This document shows, one piece after another, positions 16,040 through 24,264 of a stretch of DNA of 28,491 bases. The position numbers and the translations under genes are program-made. Source of the DNA: a virus; the IMG/VR virus record IMGVR_UViG_3300037488_000954, positions 1 to 28,491 of that record; one strand, written 5' to 3'. The notes under the pieces are model-generated. The model had not been told where the DNA came from. It ran no database searches and saw only the letters and a program-made list of their open reading frames with translations. Every line of letters starts with the position of its first letter. Positions within the stretch are counted from its first letter, which is position 1.

Positions 16040-17361
16040 TGCAGCCTATTGACTACACATCAGCGTTTGGCCAGAACCCCATGGGCGGGTTTGTGAACGC
16101 GCTTCAAGCTGGGCAACAGTTCGGCCTAGTCGAGCAGCGGCGTCAAGCGGCAGCGCAGCAGCAACAGATGCTGCAACAGCAGCAGCAGGCGGCCAGCCTT
16201 CGGCAGCAGCAGATTGACCAAGCCACGGGGCGGCTGATGGCAAAGCCGAACCGCACCTTTCAAGACTATGAGGAAGTCGCAGCCCTGCTGCCCAAAGAGG
16301 CAGCCGATAGCCTGCGCGCAAACTTTGAAGCGCTGACGAAAGAGCAGCAGCGAAACAAGCTGCAGTCCGGTGCGCAAGTGTGGTCCGCTGTAAAAAGTGG
16401 GCAAACTGACGTTGCACTGAAGTTGCTTGGTGACTATGCGGAAGGTGAGCGCAACGCTGGCCGCGAAGACGTTGCAAATGCTTACGAGACTTGGTCAACG
16501 CTTATCAAGGCAAACCCGTCAGGGGCAGAACTTGTTATTGGCGGAGAAATCGCCGCGCTGCCTGGCGGCAAAGACTTCATTGAGTCTGCGGGGAAGATTC
16601 AGGAGCAGCGGCGACAGGAAGCGCTTTCGCCTTTCACGTTGCGCAAGGAAACGGCAGACGCCATTATCAAAGAGGCAGAAGCCAAGTTTGCACCTGAAAA
16701 AGTAGCGGCAGGCCTTTCGCTTACAAACGCGCAGATTGAGCAAGCAAAGGCTGCTAGAACCGCCTCGTTAGCTGCTGCTGCAGCGTCAGGCGCTGAAAAG
16801 AAGCGCAAAGAGGAAGATGCTGCGCGACTGGCTGCCGGGATTATCCCGATTGAACAGCGGCCAAAAATTGAGACCGACTTTCGCAAGGAATACACAGCGC
16901 AAACCGCTGGATACAGGGACGTCAAATCCGCGTATGGCCGCGTGCTTGCTTCCCAAGACAACGCGGTCGGTGACTTGTCACTGATCTTCGGTTACATGAA
17001 GATGCTTGATCCCGGTTCAGTTGTGCGCGAAGGCGAATTTGCAACGGCGCAGAATGCGGCCGGCGTGCCTGATCGTGTGCTTAATATCTACAACCGTGTC
17101 ATCAGCGGAGAGCGGCTAAACGAAAGCCAACGTAAGGCATTCAAGGGGCAAGCCGAAGGGTTGTTTAAGCAGGCAGGGCAACAAGAAAACGCAGTGCGGA
17201 AAGGAATGGAGCGCATTGCAAAGGGATACGGTCTTAACACTTCCAACATTTTTATTGAGCCCACGGAATCGGCGCCGACTGCTCCTGAGATGGGGGGCAC
17301 TCCAATGCCAGCGGGTGACGTTCGCTCGCGCGCCGACGCCATCATCCGCGGGGGCCAGTGA
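16039..17361 (+). CDS. DNA ejection protein, gp20 position (440 aa)
   Basis: ATG 16039 overlaps the previous TGA; a GTG one codon earlier is possible. The product is a long helical protein with a Gln-rich start (QAAAQQQQMLQQQQQAASL), continuing as charged helices (KQQRNK-like and KERK-rich segments) and ending in a Pro/Ser-rich tail. Gene order (gp7, gp20, gp16, tailspike) and overall length (P22 gp20 is 471 aa) support the role. Homology itself is not visible beyond composition. Confidence 0.7.
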   Translation: MQPIDYTSAFGQNPMGGFVNALQAGQQFGLVEQRRQAAAQQQQMLQQQQQAASLRQQQIDQATGRLMAKPNRTFQDYEEVAALLPKEAADSLRANFEALTKEQQRNKLQSGAQVWSAVKSGQTDVALKLLGDYAEGERNAGREDVANAYETWSTLIKANPSGAELVIGGEIAALPGGKDFIESAGKIQEQRRQEALSPFTLRKETADAIIKEAEAKFAPEKVAAGLSLTNAQIEQAKAARTASLAAAAASGAEKKRKEEDAARLAAGIIPIEQRPKIETDFRKEYTAQTAGYRDVKSAYGRVLASQDNAVGDLSLIFGYMKMLDPGSVVREGEFATAQNAAGVPDRVLNIYNRVISGERLNESQRKAFKGQAEGLFKQAGQQENAVRKGMERIAKGYGLNTSNIFIEPTESAPTAPEMGGTPMPAGDVRSRADAIIRGGQ

Positions 17362-17362
17362 T

Positions 17363-19291
17363 ATGGCAACGGCCGACGAATACGCCGACTGGATTGTCAG
17401 GAATGCCGCCAAGCGCGGAACGCCTGAGTTCGATACAGTGGTGCAGGCTTACGAGTTGGCAAAAGGCGAAGAAGCGCAAAGGCCAGCGCAGCCGCGCACC
17501 GTAGCGGAGAACGTCGCCCGTCAGGTCGGCCTGACTGCCCGCGCAGGCTTGCAGGGCGTCGGTTCCCTGGCTGGCATCGTCACCGATCCTATCGCCGGCC
17601 TGCTGAACACGGCCACCGGAGGCGACGGCCCAAAAGCCATGCGCGCTCGCGACCTGGCCGCTCAGCTTGCGGACACGCTCGGCCTGCCGTCTCCTGAGAC
17701 CGTGCTAGAGCGCATTGTCGGGCAAGGTGCCGAGGCGATGGCTGGCGCTGGTGGCACGGTAGCAGCTGCGCGCGGTGTGGCGGGGGCTACGCAAGGCGTG
17801 TCGCAACAGACCGCGCAGTTCATGGCCGCGCAACCTGCCGCGCAGATCACGGGGGGCGCTGGCGCTGGTGTCGCCGGCCAGTCCGCACAAGAAGCCGGGG
17901 CCTCGCCTGCCGCTCAGATCGGCGCAAGCCTTGTCGGCGGTATCGCTGGCGCGCGTATCCCGATTGGCGGACAACGCATGCCGACTCCGGGCCTGCAAGC
18001 TACCACGCAACAAGCTGAGCAGCGCGGAATCCCGGTGCTTACGTCAGACGTGGCGCCCCCTCAGACGTTTATGGGAAACGTTGCCCAACGCACCGGAGAG
18101 CGCATCCCTCTCGCTGGGACGGGGCCGGTTCGTGCTGCACAGCAACAAGCGCGGATTGACGCGGTAAAGACCACACTGCGCGACTTTGGCGCCGAAGATG
18201 CTGCAAACATCAGCGACGACATCATGGCCGACCTTGCCCGCACCCGTGGCGCGGCGTTGACCAAATACACCACTGCTAAGAGCGAAGTCATCAACCGCCT
18301 AGGAAGCGCGGGGACGGTTCCAGTGGACAACACCGTGCGCGCGATTGACGACCAAATCGCCAGGCTGCAAAGCCTGCGCACAGAGCAGACGCAGCCGGTC
18401 GTGCGCGTGCTTGAGGACTGGAAAAACGCGATCCAGGGGCAAAGCCTGCCCAACATTGAGACCCTGCGCAAGCAAGTCGGCGAAGCCTTCACGGCTCCGG
18501 AACTGTCGGCCATCCGTGGCACCGGAGAAAAGGCTCTTTCGGCTATCTATGGCCCGCTGAAACAGGACATGGAGGCGTTCATCAAGACTGCAGGCGACCG
18601 TCGAGACGTGACGAAGTGGCAGGTATCGAACAAGCGCTTGTCAGAGATGGCAGGCGATCTTGAGATGACGACGCTTAAGTCAGTGCTTCGTTCCGGGAAC
18701 GCCACGCCCGAGGATGTGAACAAGTTGCTTTTCTCAAAAAAGCCGAGCGAGATTCGCCAGCTACACGCAAACTTGTCTCCGCAGGGGCAAGCCAACGCCC
18801 GCACTGCGATCTTGTCTCGTGCTGCCGACAAAGCGCAGTATGAGCTAGAGGACGGCACCAAGGCATTCAGCCCTGAGCGATTCAACGCTGAAATCAAGCG
18901 CTTGCAGCCTCAAGTCGGCATCTTCTTCAAAGGCCGCGACCTTGAGCAAGTCGAAGGGCTGTCGCGCGCCTTGACGCTGACGCGTCGGGCTTCACAAGCC
19001 GGCGTCACTACTGCTACCGGACAGGAAGCCGTTCCGTTTGTGGCCGGTAGTGCGCTGCAAATCTTAATAGGCTCGGTTGCTGGCGCAGTAGCTTTGGTCG
19101 GCTCCATCGGAGGCCTCGCGCGAGTCTACGAATCCGCTCCAGTGCGAAACCTCATGCTTCGACTTGGCAAAACCGCACCCGGCAGCGCTGAAGAACAGCA
19201 AATTGCCAAACGCCTATTGGCCACGTTTCAATCGGAACAGGACGCCATCAACGAGCAGACTCGCTCGCTTGCAGGACAGGAAACCCCATGA
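17363..19291 (+). CDS. DNA ejection protein, gp16 position (642 aa)
   Basis: ATG 17363 starts MATADEYADWIVRNAAKRGT two bases after the previous stop. A longer frame opening at 17216 overlaps the gp20-position gene and is rejected. Residues 60-190 are Gly/Ala-rich and amphipathic, with candidate membrane-active helices (AGAGVAGQSAQEAGASPAAQ). Residues 220-560 are soluble helices, and near residue 570-600 there is a hydrophobic stretch (LQILIGSVAGAVALVGSIGG). P22 gp16 is 609 aa, inserts into membranes and completes the ejection set. Assignment is by order, size and membrane-active character. Confidence 0.72.
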   Translation: MATADEYADWIVRNAAKRGTPEFDTVVQAYELAKGEEAQRPAQPRTVAENVARQVGLTARAGLQGVGSLAGIVTDPIAGLLNTATGGDGPKAMRARDLAAQLADTLGLPSPETVLERIVGQGAEAMAGAGGTVAAARGVAGATQGVSQQTAQFMAAQPAAQITGGAGAGVAGQSAQEAGASPAAQIGASLVGGIAGARIPIGGQRMPTPGLQATTQQAEQRGIPVLTSDVAPPQTFMGNVAQRTGERIPLAGTGPVRAAQQQARIDAVKTTLRDFGAEDAANISDDIMADLARTRGAALTKYTTAKSEVINRLGSAGTVPVDNTVRAIDDQIARLQSLRTEQTQPVVRVLEDWKNAIQGQSLPNIETLRKQVGEAFTAPELSAIRGTGEKALSAIYGPLKQDMEAFIKTAGDRRDVTKWQVSNKRLSEMAGDLEMTTLKSVLRSGNATPEDVNKLLFSKKPSEIRQLHANLSPQGQANARTAILSRAADKAQYELEDGTKAFSPERFNAEIKRLQPQVGIFFKGRDLEQVEGLSRALTLTRRASQAGVTTATGQEAVPFVAGSALQILIGSVAGAVALVGSIGGLARVYESAPVRNLMLRLGKTAPGSAEEQQIAKRLLATFQSEQDAINEQTRSLAGQETP

Positions 19292-21255
19292 CCGCCCTCA
19301 GCATCCAGCCGCCCTACCCCATCTTCACCGAGTCCGATGGCTCGCCGCTGGAGAACGGCTATCTCTACATCGGCACGGCAAACCTTGACCCGGTGGCAAA
19401 CCCCATCGCGGTGTTTTGGGACGCTGCCCTTACCGTTGCAGCTGCGCAGCCTATCCGCACGCTGAACGGATATCCGTCCCGGAATGGCACCCCGGCCAGG
19501 CTGTATGTCGGCAGTGACTACAGCATCCGGGTCAACGACTCCAAAGGGGTGACGGTTTACTCGGCGCCGGCTGCAACGGAGCGACTGTCTGGCGTAGTTA
19601 TTGAAATTGATTCTTCGGACGTTGCTTTTTTGCCTGCTGGGAGTGGCGCAGTTTCTCGAACGACGCAAGATAAGCTGCGAGAGTTTATTTCTCCAGAAGA
19701 CTATGGCGCTATTGGCAACAACGTCGCCGACGATTCTACGGCATGGCAAAACTGTGTAAACGCAGCATCCGGGCGGCCGGTCTTATGTTCGCCTGGCAAA
19801 ACATACCTTTGCTTAAATGAAATTATTGTTCCTTCAACGACGCAAATTGATCTTTGCGGTTCGGAGGTGCGCTTTGACGTTGTTGGCAACAAGTACGGAT
19901 TCAAGCTCGGCAGCCGGTGTCTCATTGAAAACGGCACCATTCGCCACATTAACACGACAAACGAGCCCGGGGTAAACGGTTCGTTTCGATCTTGCGTCAC
20001 TGTTGGAAGTTTTAACGCCAACCCAGGTACTGGCGACAATGGCGTTTCCATCGAAAGGATTGATTTCTACTCTGCGCGCCCAAATGGGCAATGCCTCAGT
20101 ATTTATTCCGATTCCTTTAACGTAGAAGTGCGGAATTGTCGGTTCTTTGACAGTGGCACCGCCAAACAAGGCATTGCAGCACATTGGTCGTTGGAAACCG
20201 GCACCCCTGCTGGCGGCACGCGCCATCCAGGAATGGTTACAGTTGAAAACTGCCAGTTTGCAGATTTTGACGTAGGCATCTATCTTTCAGCAGCCTACGG
20301 ATTCAGAATTTCTGGGTGCCGTTTCCTGGACTGCATCAAGGGCGTGGAGTTTTATCGAGGGGATTACAGCGATGCCTATGCATTGCAATCAATCGGCCCT
20401 GCCGTTGGCCGCGCTATGGTGCTTGAGGGGTCATACATCCGTGGCGCTACTATCGGCGTTGAAATTGATGGCATTGAAGGTCTGGTGGCGCCACAGCAAC
20501 TTATGGGCGTGACGATTCGAGACTGCCTAATTTTTGGCCGAACCATTGGCGCATCTACGGATCAGGGCATTTATGTTCGCGGAACGTCTCGCGTGTCGAT
20601 TCACGATTGCGAAATTGCAGACTTTGACGGGTACGGTATTGATTTCTTTGGTGATTGCCAAAACATTACCGTTAGGGACTGCATTATCCGCGGTTGCGAA
20701 CAATCGGCTATTTATTCGCGCGACACTGATGCTGTTCTAGATGTTGCAGTGCAAGGCTGCCGTATTTACATGAACGCCGGCTCAAACCCTGATAGCATCA
20801 AACCACACATCAGAATAGGTGCGCTGTGTGTGCGTTGGCAAGTTGTCGGGTGCGAATTTGGCGCAAGCGGAGAAACCGCAAGCGTTTCGATTCAAATGGT
20901 TCCTGGAAACGTGTCTCCAGTAATCCGAGACAATCGCACGCTGTTTCTTGCGGGTGGCGGCTGGGCATATCGGGTTAGCGGCGCGACATCGCTTGCCACG
21001 ACGGCGGCTATGCGTATGGACTACCGCAACAACTCCGCAGCCGCCGGAATTACGCAATATGACGGCTCGCCGTGTTCTGAAGTGTTTGGACCCAATGCGA
21101 ACCTGCTTGTTTACAACGATGCCGCACCGACTCTTGGCGCATGGGTCAATGGTGACCGAGTGCAGCGCATAACAAGGACGGCAGGGCAGCCGCAAGCCTG
21201 GAGCTGTACCGTAGCGGGAACTCCAGGCACATGGGTATCAGAGGGCAATCTGTGA
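19288..21255 (+). CDS. Tailspike with P22-like head-binding domain and beta-helix (655 aa)
   Basis: ATG 19288 overlaps the previous stop (ATGA). Residues about 8-105 match the P22 tailspike head-binding domain (GYLYIGTANLDPVANPIAVF, then PIRTLNGYPSRNG, LYVGSDYSIRVNDSKG). From about residue 130 (FISPEDYGAIGNNVADDSTA) a right-handed beta-helix of the pectate-lyase type runs through repeated turns such as VENCQFADFDVGIYLS and IHDCEIADFDGYGIDFFG. It likely binds or cleaves host surface polysaccharide. The part after the head-binding domain is AT-richer, pointing to exchange of the receptor-binding domain. The final ~40 residues form a small capping domain. Confidence 0.88.
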   Translation: MTALSIQPPYPIFTESDGSPLENGYLYIGTANLDPVANPIAVFWDAALTVAAAQPIRTLNGYPSRNGTPARLYVGSDYSIRVNDSKGVTVYSAPAATERLSGVVIEIDSSDVAFLPAGSGAVSRTTQDKLREFISPEDYGAIGNNVADDSTAWQNCVNAASGRPVLCSPGKTYLCLNEIIVPSTTQIDLCGSEVRFDVVGNKYGFKLGSRCLIENGTIRHINTTNEPGVNGSFRSCVTVGSFNANPGTGDNGVSIERIDFYSARPNGQCLSIYSDSFNVEVRNCRFFDSGTAKQGIAAHWSLETGTPAGGTRHPGMVTVENCQFADFDVGIYLSAAYGFRISGCRFLDCIKGVEFYRGDYSDAYALQSIGPAVGRAMVLEGSYIRGATIGVEIDGIEGLVAPQQLMGVTIRDCLIFGRTIGASTDQGIYVRGTSRVSIHDCEIADFDGYGIDFFGDCQNITVRDCIIRGCEQSAIYSRDTDAVLDVAVQGCRIYMNAGSNPDSIKPHIRIGALCVRWQVVGCEFGASGETASVSIQMVPGNVSPVIRDNRTLFLAGGGWAYRVSGATSLATTAAMRMDYRNNSAAAGITQYDGSPCSEVFGPNANLLVYNDAAPTLGAWVNGDRVQRITRTAGQPQAWSCTVAGTPGTWVSEGNL

Positions 21256-21282
21256 TTTTTCGCAAACGGAAAGCAAGCAATT

Positions 21283-21429
21283 ATGAACCGCATTCGCAAC
21301 ACTCTCGCCTCTTGGCTTGAACGCCTCGCCCGCCGTCTCCGTGGTGGCGGTGGCCCTATTGAGCCCCTGCGCGATGACGGCTCAAAGCGGCCACTGCGCG
21401 GCGGTGGCGGCCCTATCGAACCGCTGTGA
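21283..21429 (+). CDS. Short ORF with duplicated GGGGPIEPL motif (48 aa)
   Basis: ATG 21283 with GGAAAGC upstream encodes an N-terminal basic helix (MNRIRNTLASWLERLARRLR) followed by two copies of RGGGGPIEPL separated by RDDGSKRPL. The stop TGA 21427-21429 overlaps the next start as GTGA, which supports real translation. It could be a regulator of lysis timing or a membrane-active peptide (amphipathic Arg-rich helix), but nothing in the sequence proves it. No family recognised. Confidence 0.5.
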   Translation: MNRIRNTLASWLERLARRLRGGGGPIEPLRDDGSKRPLRGGGGPIEPL

Positions 21430-21800
21430 AGCTAATCGCCTGCATCGTGTTCGCTGCGGTGCTGGCGCGGCACTACGGCTGGGGCTTTGTACCGCCTGAG
21501 CTGGCCGGCATCGTAAGCAAGATGCTAGGCGCGCTGTCCTCGCTTGTGTTCCTAGCGCTCATTGCTTGCGCCTGGCGCAGCCGGCTGGTGTGGCTGGCTT
21601 GCGCCTATGGCGCATGGGAGTACGGACAAACCGCGCTTTGCACGGCGGCCTATCTTGTCAAGCCCTGGCCCGTAGATTCCGGGCAGGCCATGTGCAGCGC
21701 GTGGGCAGGTTTGGACGTTGGTTTCGTCGGACTGTTGTTCGCTGCGGCAGTAGCATACAAGATCAACCTATCAAAGTTGATAGGTACAGACAAAGGCTGA
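21426..21800 (+). CDS. Polytopic membrane protein in lysis region, possible holin (124 aa)
   Basis: GTG 21426 overlaps the preceding TGA. Three or four hydrophobic segments are visible: residues 3-14 (LIACIVFAAVLA), 34-48 (LGALSSLVFLALIAC), 52-66 and 95-112 (LDVGFVGLLFAAAVAYKI). The location just before other lysis genes suggests a holin-like or antiholin role. No family recognised. Confidence 0.6.
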   Translation: MKLIACIVFAAVLARHYGWGFVPPELAGIVSKMLGALSSLVFLALIACAWRSRLVWLACAYGAWEYGQTALCTAAYLVKPWPVDSGQAMCSAWAGLDVGFVGLLFAAAVAYKINLSKLIGTDKG

Positions 21801-21810
21801 GAGTGACAAA

Positions 21811-22140
21811 ATGACTGATCGCAGACCCGCTCAGACCATTGGCGAGCTAGACATTCACCTTAGCAACGTGCAGTCTAGGTTGGCAGAAATTGCGCAGACG
21901 ATGAACAGCATGGCTACAAAATCCGATGTAACCCGCATCGAATCAGCTATGGCGCAGCTTGCCACGAAGGCTGAGGTAGCTGCCGAGATTCAGGCCGTGC
22001 GCGATGAAGTCAACAGGTCTAAGCCGGGTACGATCTTGCGCAAGTTCCTCATTGGTTGCACGGCTGTCGCTGGTGGGGCTGCGGCGTTTGGCATCGTTCT
22101 AGAGATTGTCCGCTGGGTTGACAGGGTGCCGAAGCCATGA
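21811..22140 (+). CDS. Coiled-coil protein with one C-terminal membrane helix, possible holin (109 aa)
   Basis: ATG 21811 follows GAGAGTGACAAA. Residues 10-70 are a heptad coiled coil (NVQSRLAEIAQTMNSMATKS, AQLATKAEVAAEIQAVRDEV). Residues about 76-97 form a membrane helix (LIGCTAVAGGAAAFGIVLEI), and a short basic end follows. Phage holins and spanin-like partners can have this form. It overlaps the endolysin start (ATGA). Confidence 0.62.
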   Translation: MTDRRPAQTIGELDIHLSNVQSRLAEIAQTMNSMATKSDVTRIESAMAQLATKAEVAAEIQAVRDEVNRSKPGTILRKFLIGCTAVAGGAAAFGIVLEIVRWVDRVPKP

Positions 22141-22514
22141 AATGGGACGACTATCCTAACTTCACGGAAGCCGAGTTCCGATGCCGTCACACGGGCAAGT
22201 GCGAGATGCACCCCGAGTTCATGGCTTGCCTGCAACGCCTTCGCCTTGCGTATGGCAAGCCGATGAAGATCACCAGCGGCTTCCGCGACCGCACTCACCC
22301 GGTAGAAGCGCGCAAAGCATCGACAGGTGCCCATGCGCTGGGCAGGGCGTGCGATGTTGCCGTGACGGGAGCCGATGCTATCCGCTTGATGGTGTTAGCC
22401 GTTGAAATGGGGTTCACTGGCATCGGCGTACAGCAAAAAGGCGAAGGCCGGTTCATTCACCTCGATGACGTGCCGAGCAATCAACTCCCACGGCCATCGC
22501 TTTGGAGCTATTGA
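22137..22514 (+). CDS. Endolysin, peptidase M15 family (125 aa)
   Basis: This is a zinc peptidase that cleaves the peptide bridge of peptidoglycan at the end of infection. Landmarks: ITSGFRDRTHP (residues 45-55), GAHALGRACDVAV with His 66 and Asp 73, and RFIHLDD with His 108. These are the three zinc ligands of the M15/DUF-type D-Ala-D-Ala carboxypeptidase fold. It has no signal peptide, so release should need a holin. Start ATG 22137 overlaps the previous gene. Confidence 0.88.
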   Translation: MKWDDYPNFTEAEFRCRHTGKCEMHPEFMACLQRLRLAYGKPMKITSGFRDRTHPVEARKASTGAHALGRACDVAVTGADAIRLMVLAVEMGFTGIGVQQKGEGRFIHLDDVPSNQLPRPSLWSY

Positions 22515-22515
22515 C

Positions 22516-22920
22516 ATGAACCCGTTGCTTATTGGCCCCGTGCTTGAGATCGGCAAATCATTGCTTGATCGGTTTGGTCCGGAAGACAAAAGCGAACGTC
22601 TCAAAGCTGAAGCCGAGTTCGTACGCATGGCAGCAGAAGGCGAGCTTAAGCAAGTAATCGCGCAGCTTGAAATCAACGCAAAAGAAGCCGCGCACCCGTC
22701 TATCTGGGTCGCTGGATGGCGCCCTTACTTTGGCTGGGTCGGCGGCACAGCGTTTCTGTACGTCGGTGTCATAAAACCTCTTTTGGCGTGGTACGCACGG
22801 ATCAAAGGCTGGCCAGATCCGCCGGAAATAGATACAGAGTTCTTGTGGGTCGTGGTTTCAGGTCTCCTCGGCATCGGCGGCTTGAGAACCTTTGAAAAGA
22901 CCAAGAACGCCACGAAGTAG
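22516..22920 (+). CDS. Holin-like protein, 3TM GTA-type (134 aa)
   Basis: ATG 22516 is two bases after the endolysin stop. The N-terminus is a helix with a charged stretch (LLDRFGPEDKSERLKAEAEF), then WVAGWRPYFGWVGGTAFLYVGVIKP and a second hydrophobic segment FLWVVVSGLLGIGGLRTFEK. The W-R-P-Y/F pattern followed by hydrophobic segments is that of the GTA_holin_3TM family. It ends with TAG at 22920, touching the oppositely oriented gene's stop. Confidence 0.78.
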   Translation: MNPLLIGPVLEIGKSLLDRFGPEDKSERLKAEAEFVRMAAEGELKQVIAQLEINAKEAAHPSIWVAGWRPYFGWVGGTAFLYVGVIKPLLAWYARIKGWPDPPEIDTEFLWVVVSGLLGIGGLRTFEKTKNATK

Positions 22921-23271
22921 CTAAGCGCTGCGCATAGCTTCGCGGATCATCCGCGCATACACAGCCGCGTGGTTGTCAATATGCGAGCGCTTATCGTGCT
23001 CGGCTTCGAGGATGCTGGCGGCTGCGCTCATGCCGTCGCGGCGGGCGGCGTCGCGCTCGGCTGTCAGTCGGGCTATCGTCGTGCGAGCTTCCCATAGCGC
23101 CGTCACGGTGACAGAGATGCTTGAGCCTACGTATTCGCTTACGTCCATGGTGGTGCCCCGGCCTTTGAGCATGGCTTCGGCGACATCATGAGCGTGGCGA
23201 CTGGCGCCGCAAGTGTTCGCCGGAAAGTTTCGGGCTGCACGCATGCGCTTGATCAAGGTTTTGGTGCTCAC
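22921..23271 (-). CDS. Hypothetical helical protein (116 aa)
   Basis: The preferred start is GTG 23269-23271 with GGGAG eight bases upstream; the frame is open to 23286. It overlaps the upstream gene's stop as GTGA. The product is soluble and helical (LIKRMRAARNFPANTCGASR, TALWEARTTIARLTAERDAA, RIREAM-like end). No family recognised. It is the last gene of the minus-strand operon; its TAG directly abuts the TAG of the plus-strand holin gene. Confidence 0.68.
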   Translation of the reverse strand: MSTKTLIKRMRAARNFPANTCGASRHAHDVAEAMLKGRGTTMDVSEYVGSSISVTVTALWEARTTIARLTAERDAARRDGMSAAASILEAEHDKRSHIDNHAAVYARMIREAMRSA

Positions 23272-23609
23272 GACAAATACTCCCAAAAGTCACTACGCGG
23301 CGACGGCACCCGCTGAAAGCTCTTGCGCAGTCCAACAAGCGCGGCCGACCATCCGCCACACTTCCAAGGCTTTCCGTCAGCTTCAATGCGGTAGGTGTCA
23401 ACGCGCCGCGTTCGGTACAGGTGCAGCGTGTGCGTCACCGGCTGGCCGCTGTCATAGTCGATCACGATGACCTCGCGGCGCAGCTCGGGCAGCGTCGGAG
23501 GGTACAGGCGAGGAGGCTTGTTCGCGTTTGACCGGTCGCGGCCACGGCGCATAGCTTCGAGCTTGCGCGCGTGGGCGGCCTGGCGCTTGGGGGATGGTTT
23601 GCGGTACAT
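23268..23609 (-). CDS. Hypothetical protein (113 aa)
   Basis: ATG 23607-23609 with AAGG upstream. The N-terminus is basic (YRKPSPKRQAAHARKLEAMR). The C-terminal half is a small mixed domain (VTHTLHLYRTRRVDTYRIEA then GKPWKCGGWSAALVGLRKSF), a pattern I have seen in proteobacterial phage proteins without a known function. It lies just left of the cassette array and is not bounded by attC-like sequence, so it is part of the phage backbone into which the array is set. Confidence 0.7.
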   Translation of the reverse strand: MYRKPSPKRQAAHARKLEAMRRGRDRSNANKPPRLYPPTLPELRREVIVIDYDSGQPVTHTLHLYRTRRVDTYRIEADGKPWKCGGWSAALVGLRKSFQRVPSPRSDFWEYLS

Positions 23610-23630
23610 GCAGACCTTGCACGGATTGGC

Positions 23631-23646
23631 TATAGCTTAGTTAGGC
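23631..23646 (+). other. Left boundary half-site of the array (GTTAGGC)
   Basis: GTTAGGC at 23640-23646 is preceded by AGCTTA (23633-23638) with no spacer and no left arm within 200 bases. It looks like the junction formed when the first cassette entered a GTT-containing target, or the remnant of a deleted attC or attI. The TAA of the first cassette gene lies in it. Confidence 0.6.
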
Positions 23647-24150
23647 CCCCACTCTGTGCAACACCCAGTCCAGCGCCGAAATCTCGGCCTCCATGTACTG
23701 GTTGCGCCGGTGGTGCGGAATGCTGCGCAAGTAGTCGTGCCGCGCCTGGAGCGTCTCGCGCTTGCGGCGCGGCATGTCCCATCGCGTGGTTTCGCACGGC
23801 GTCGGCGCCGTATCGAAAGCGTGTCCTTCTCTGCATGCCCGCCTCATTTGGTCACTGCCGCATGTCGTGGTGCGCGACCCGTCCGGGTGAATCACGGTCT
23901 GCGCATCGCAAGGCGTCACTTGCGCGCGCACCAGCTCTGCGAACCGCTCCAAGTGCTCCTGCGTCACTCCGTGGCAGCCCTCGCTGTACACACAGCTCGC
24001 CGCGCCGTGGTTGAGGTAGCTCACCACTCCAGCGGCCTGCGCCAGCCCTTCCAAGTCACCAGGGCAGCCCCCGTGATCCACCCGGTTAGTCGCGGACGCA
24101 CCCGTAGTCCCGCGTGGCAGGGGCTGCCCTAGTGTCTCGTCGTGTGTCAT
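23641..24150 (-). CDS. Cassette 1 protein, hypothetical (169 aa)
   Basis: ATG 24148-24150 has GAGAGGAAGCGACGA upstream; the stop TAA (23641-23643) is the first triplet of the cassette. The product has a Cys/His-containing first half (SYLNHGAASCVYSEGCHGVT, later TTTCGSDQMRRACREGHAFD) and a C-terminal helical segment (RRKRETLQARHDYLRSIPHH, MEAEISALDWVLHRV). Five or six cysteines suggest metal binding. No family recognised. It is the largest cassette gene and last of the array in transcription order. Confidence 0.75.
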   Translation of the reverse strand: MTHDETLGQPLPRGTTGASATNRVDHGGCPGDLEGLAQAAGVVSYLNHGAASCVYSEGCHGVTQEHLERFAELVRAQVTPCDAQTVIHPDGSRTTTCGSDQMRRACREGHAFDTAPTPCETTRWDMPRRKRETLQARHDYLRSIPHHRRNQYMEAEISALDWVLHRVGA

Positions 24151-24178
24151 TCGTCGCTTCCTCTCACTTCGGCCACAG

Positions 24179-24264
24179 GCCTAACCTTTCGCACAAGCTG
24201 ACCGCGGGTGGCGGTCAGCGCTCCGGCCACGCACAAGCGCGGCAGCTTTCCTCAATCGTTAGGC
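24179..24264 (+). other. attC A (86 bp)
   Basis: R'' GCCTAAC (24179-24185), CTTTC, L'' GCACAAGC, a stem with the perfect hairpin GCTGACCGC/GCGGTCAGC, L' GCTTTCC, TCAATC, R' GTTAGGC (24258-24264). L'' and L' differ from most sites here but match attC G, so A and G form a subfamily. Confidence 0.88.

Noticed and set aside
17216-17362. N-terminal extension of the gp16-position protein
   Set aside because: It lies in the coding sequence of the preceding ejection gene in another frame; ATG 17363 has the natural two-base spacing to the previous stop.
20670-20690. GTTAGGG within the tailspike gene as a possible cassette site
   Set aside because: No partner RYYYAAC box, inner boxes or stem nearby; a chance 7-mer in coding sequence.
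23656-24132. Plus-strand ORF in cassette 1, which would match attC polarity
   Set aside because: Composition is typical of a complement frame (Arg/Ala/Val-rich, no domain pattern) and it lacks a ribosome binding site. The minus-strand gene has GAGAGGA, a normal start and a stop at the cassette edge. The same holds for plus-strand frames in the other cassettes.
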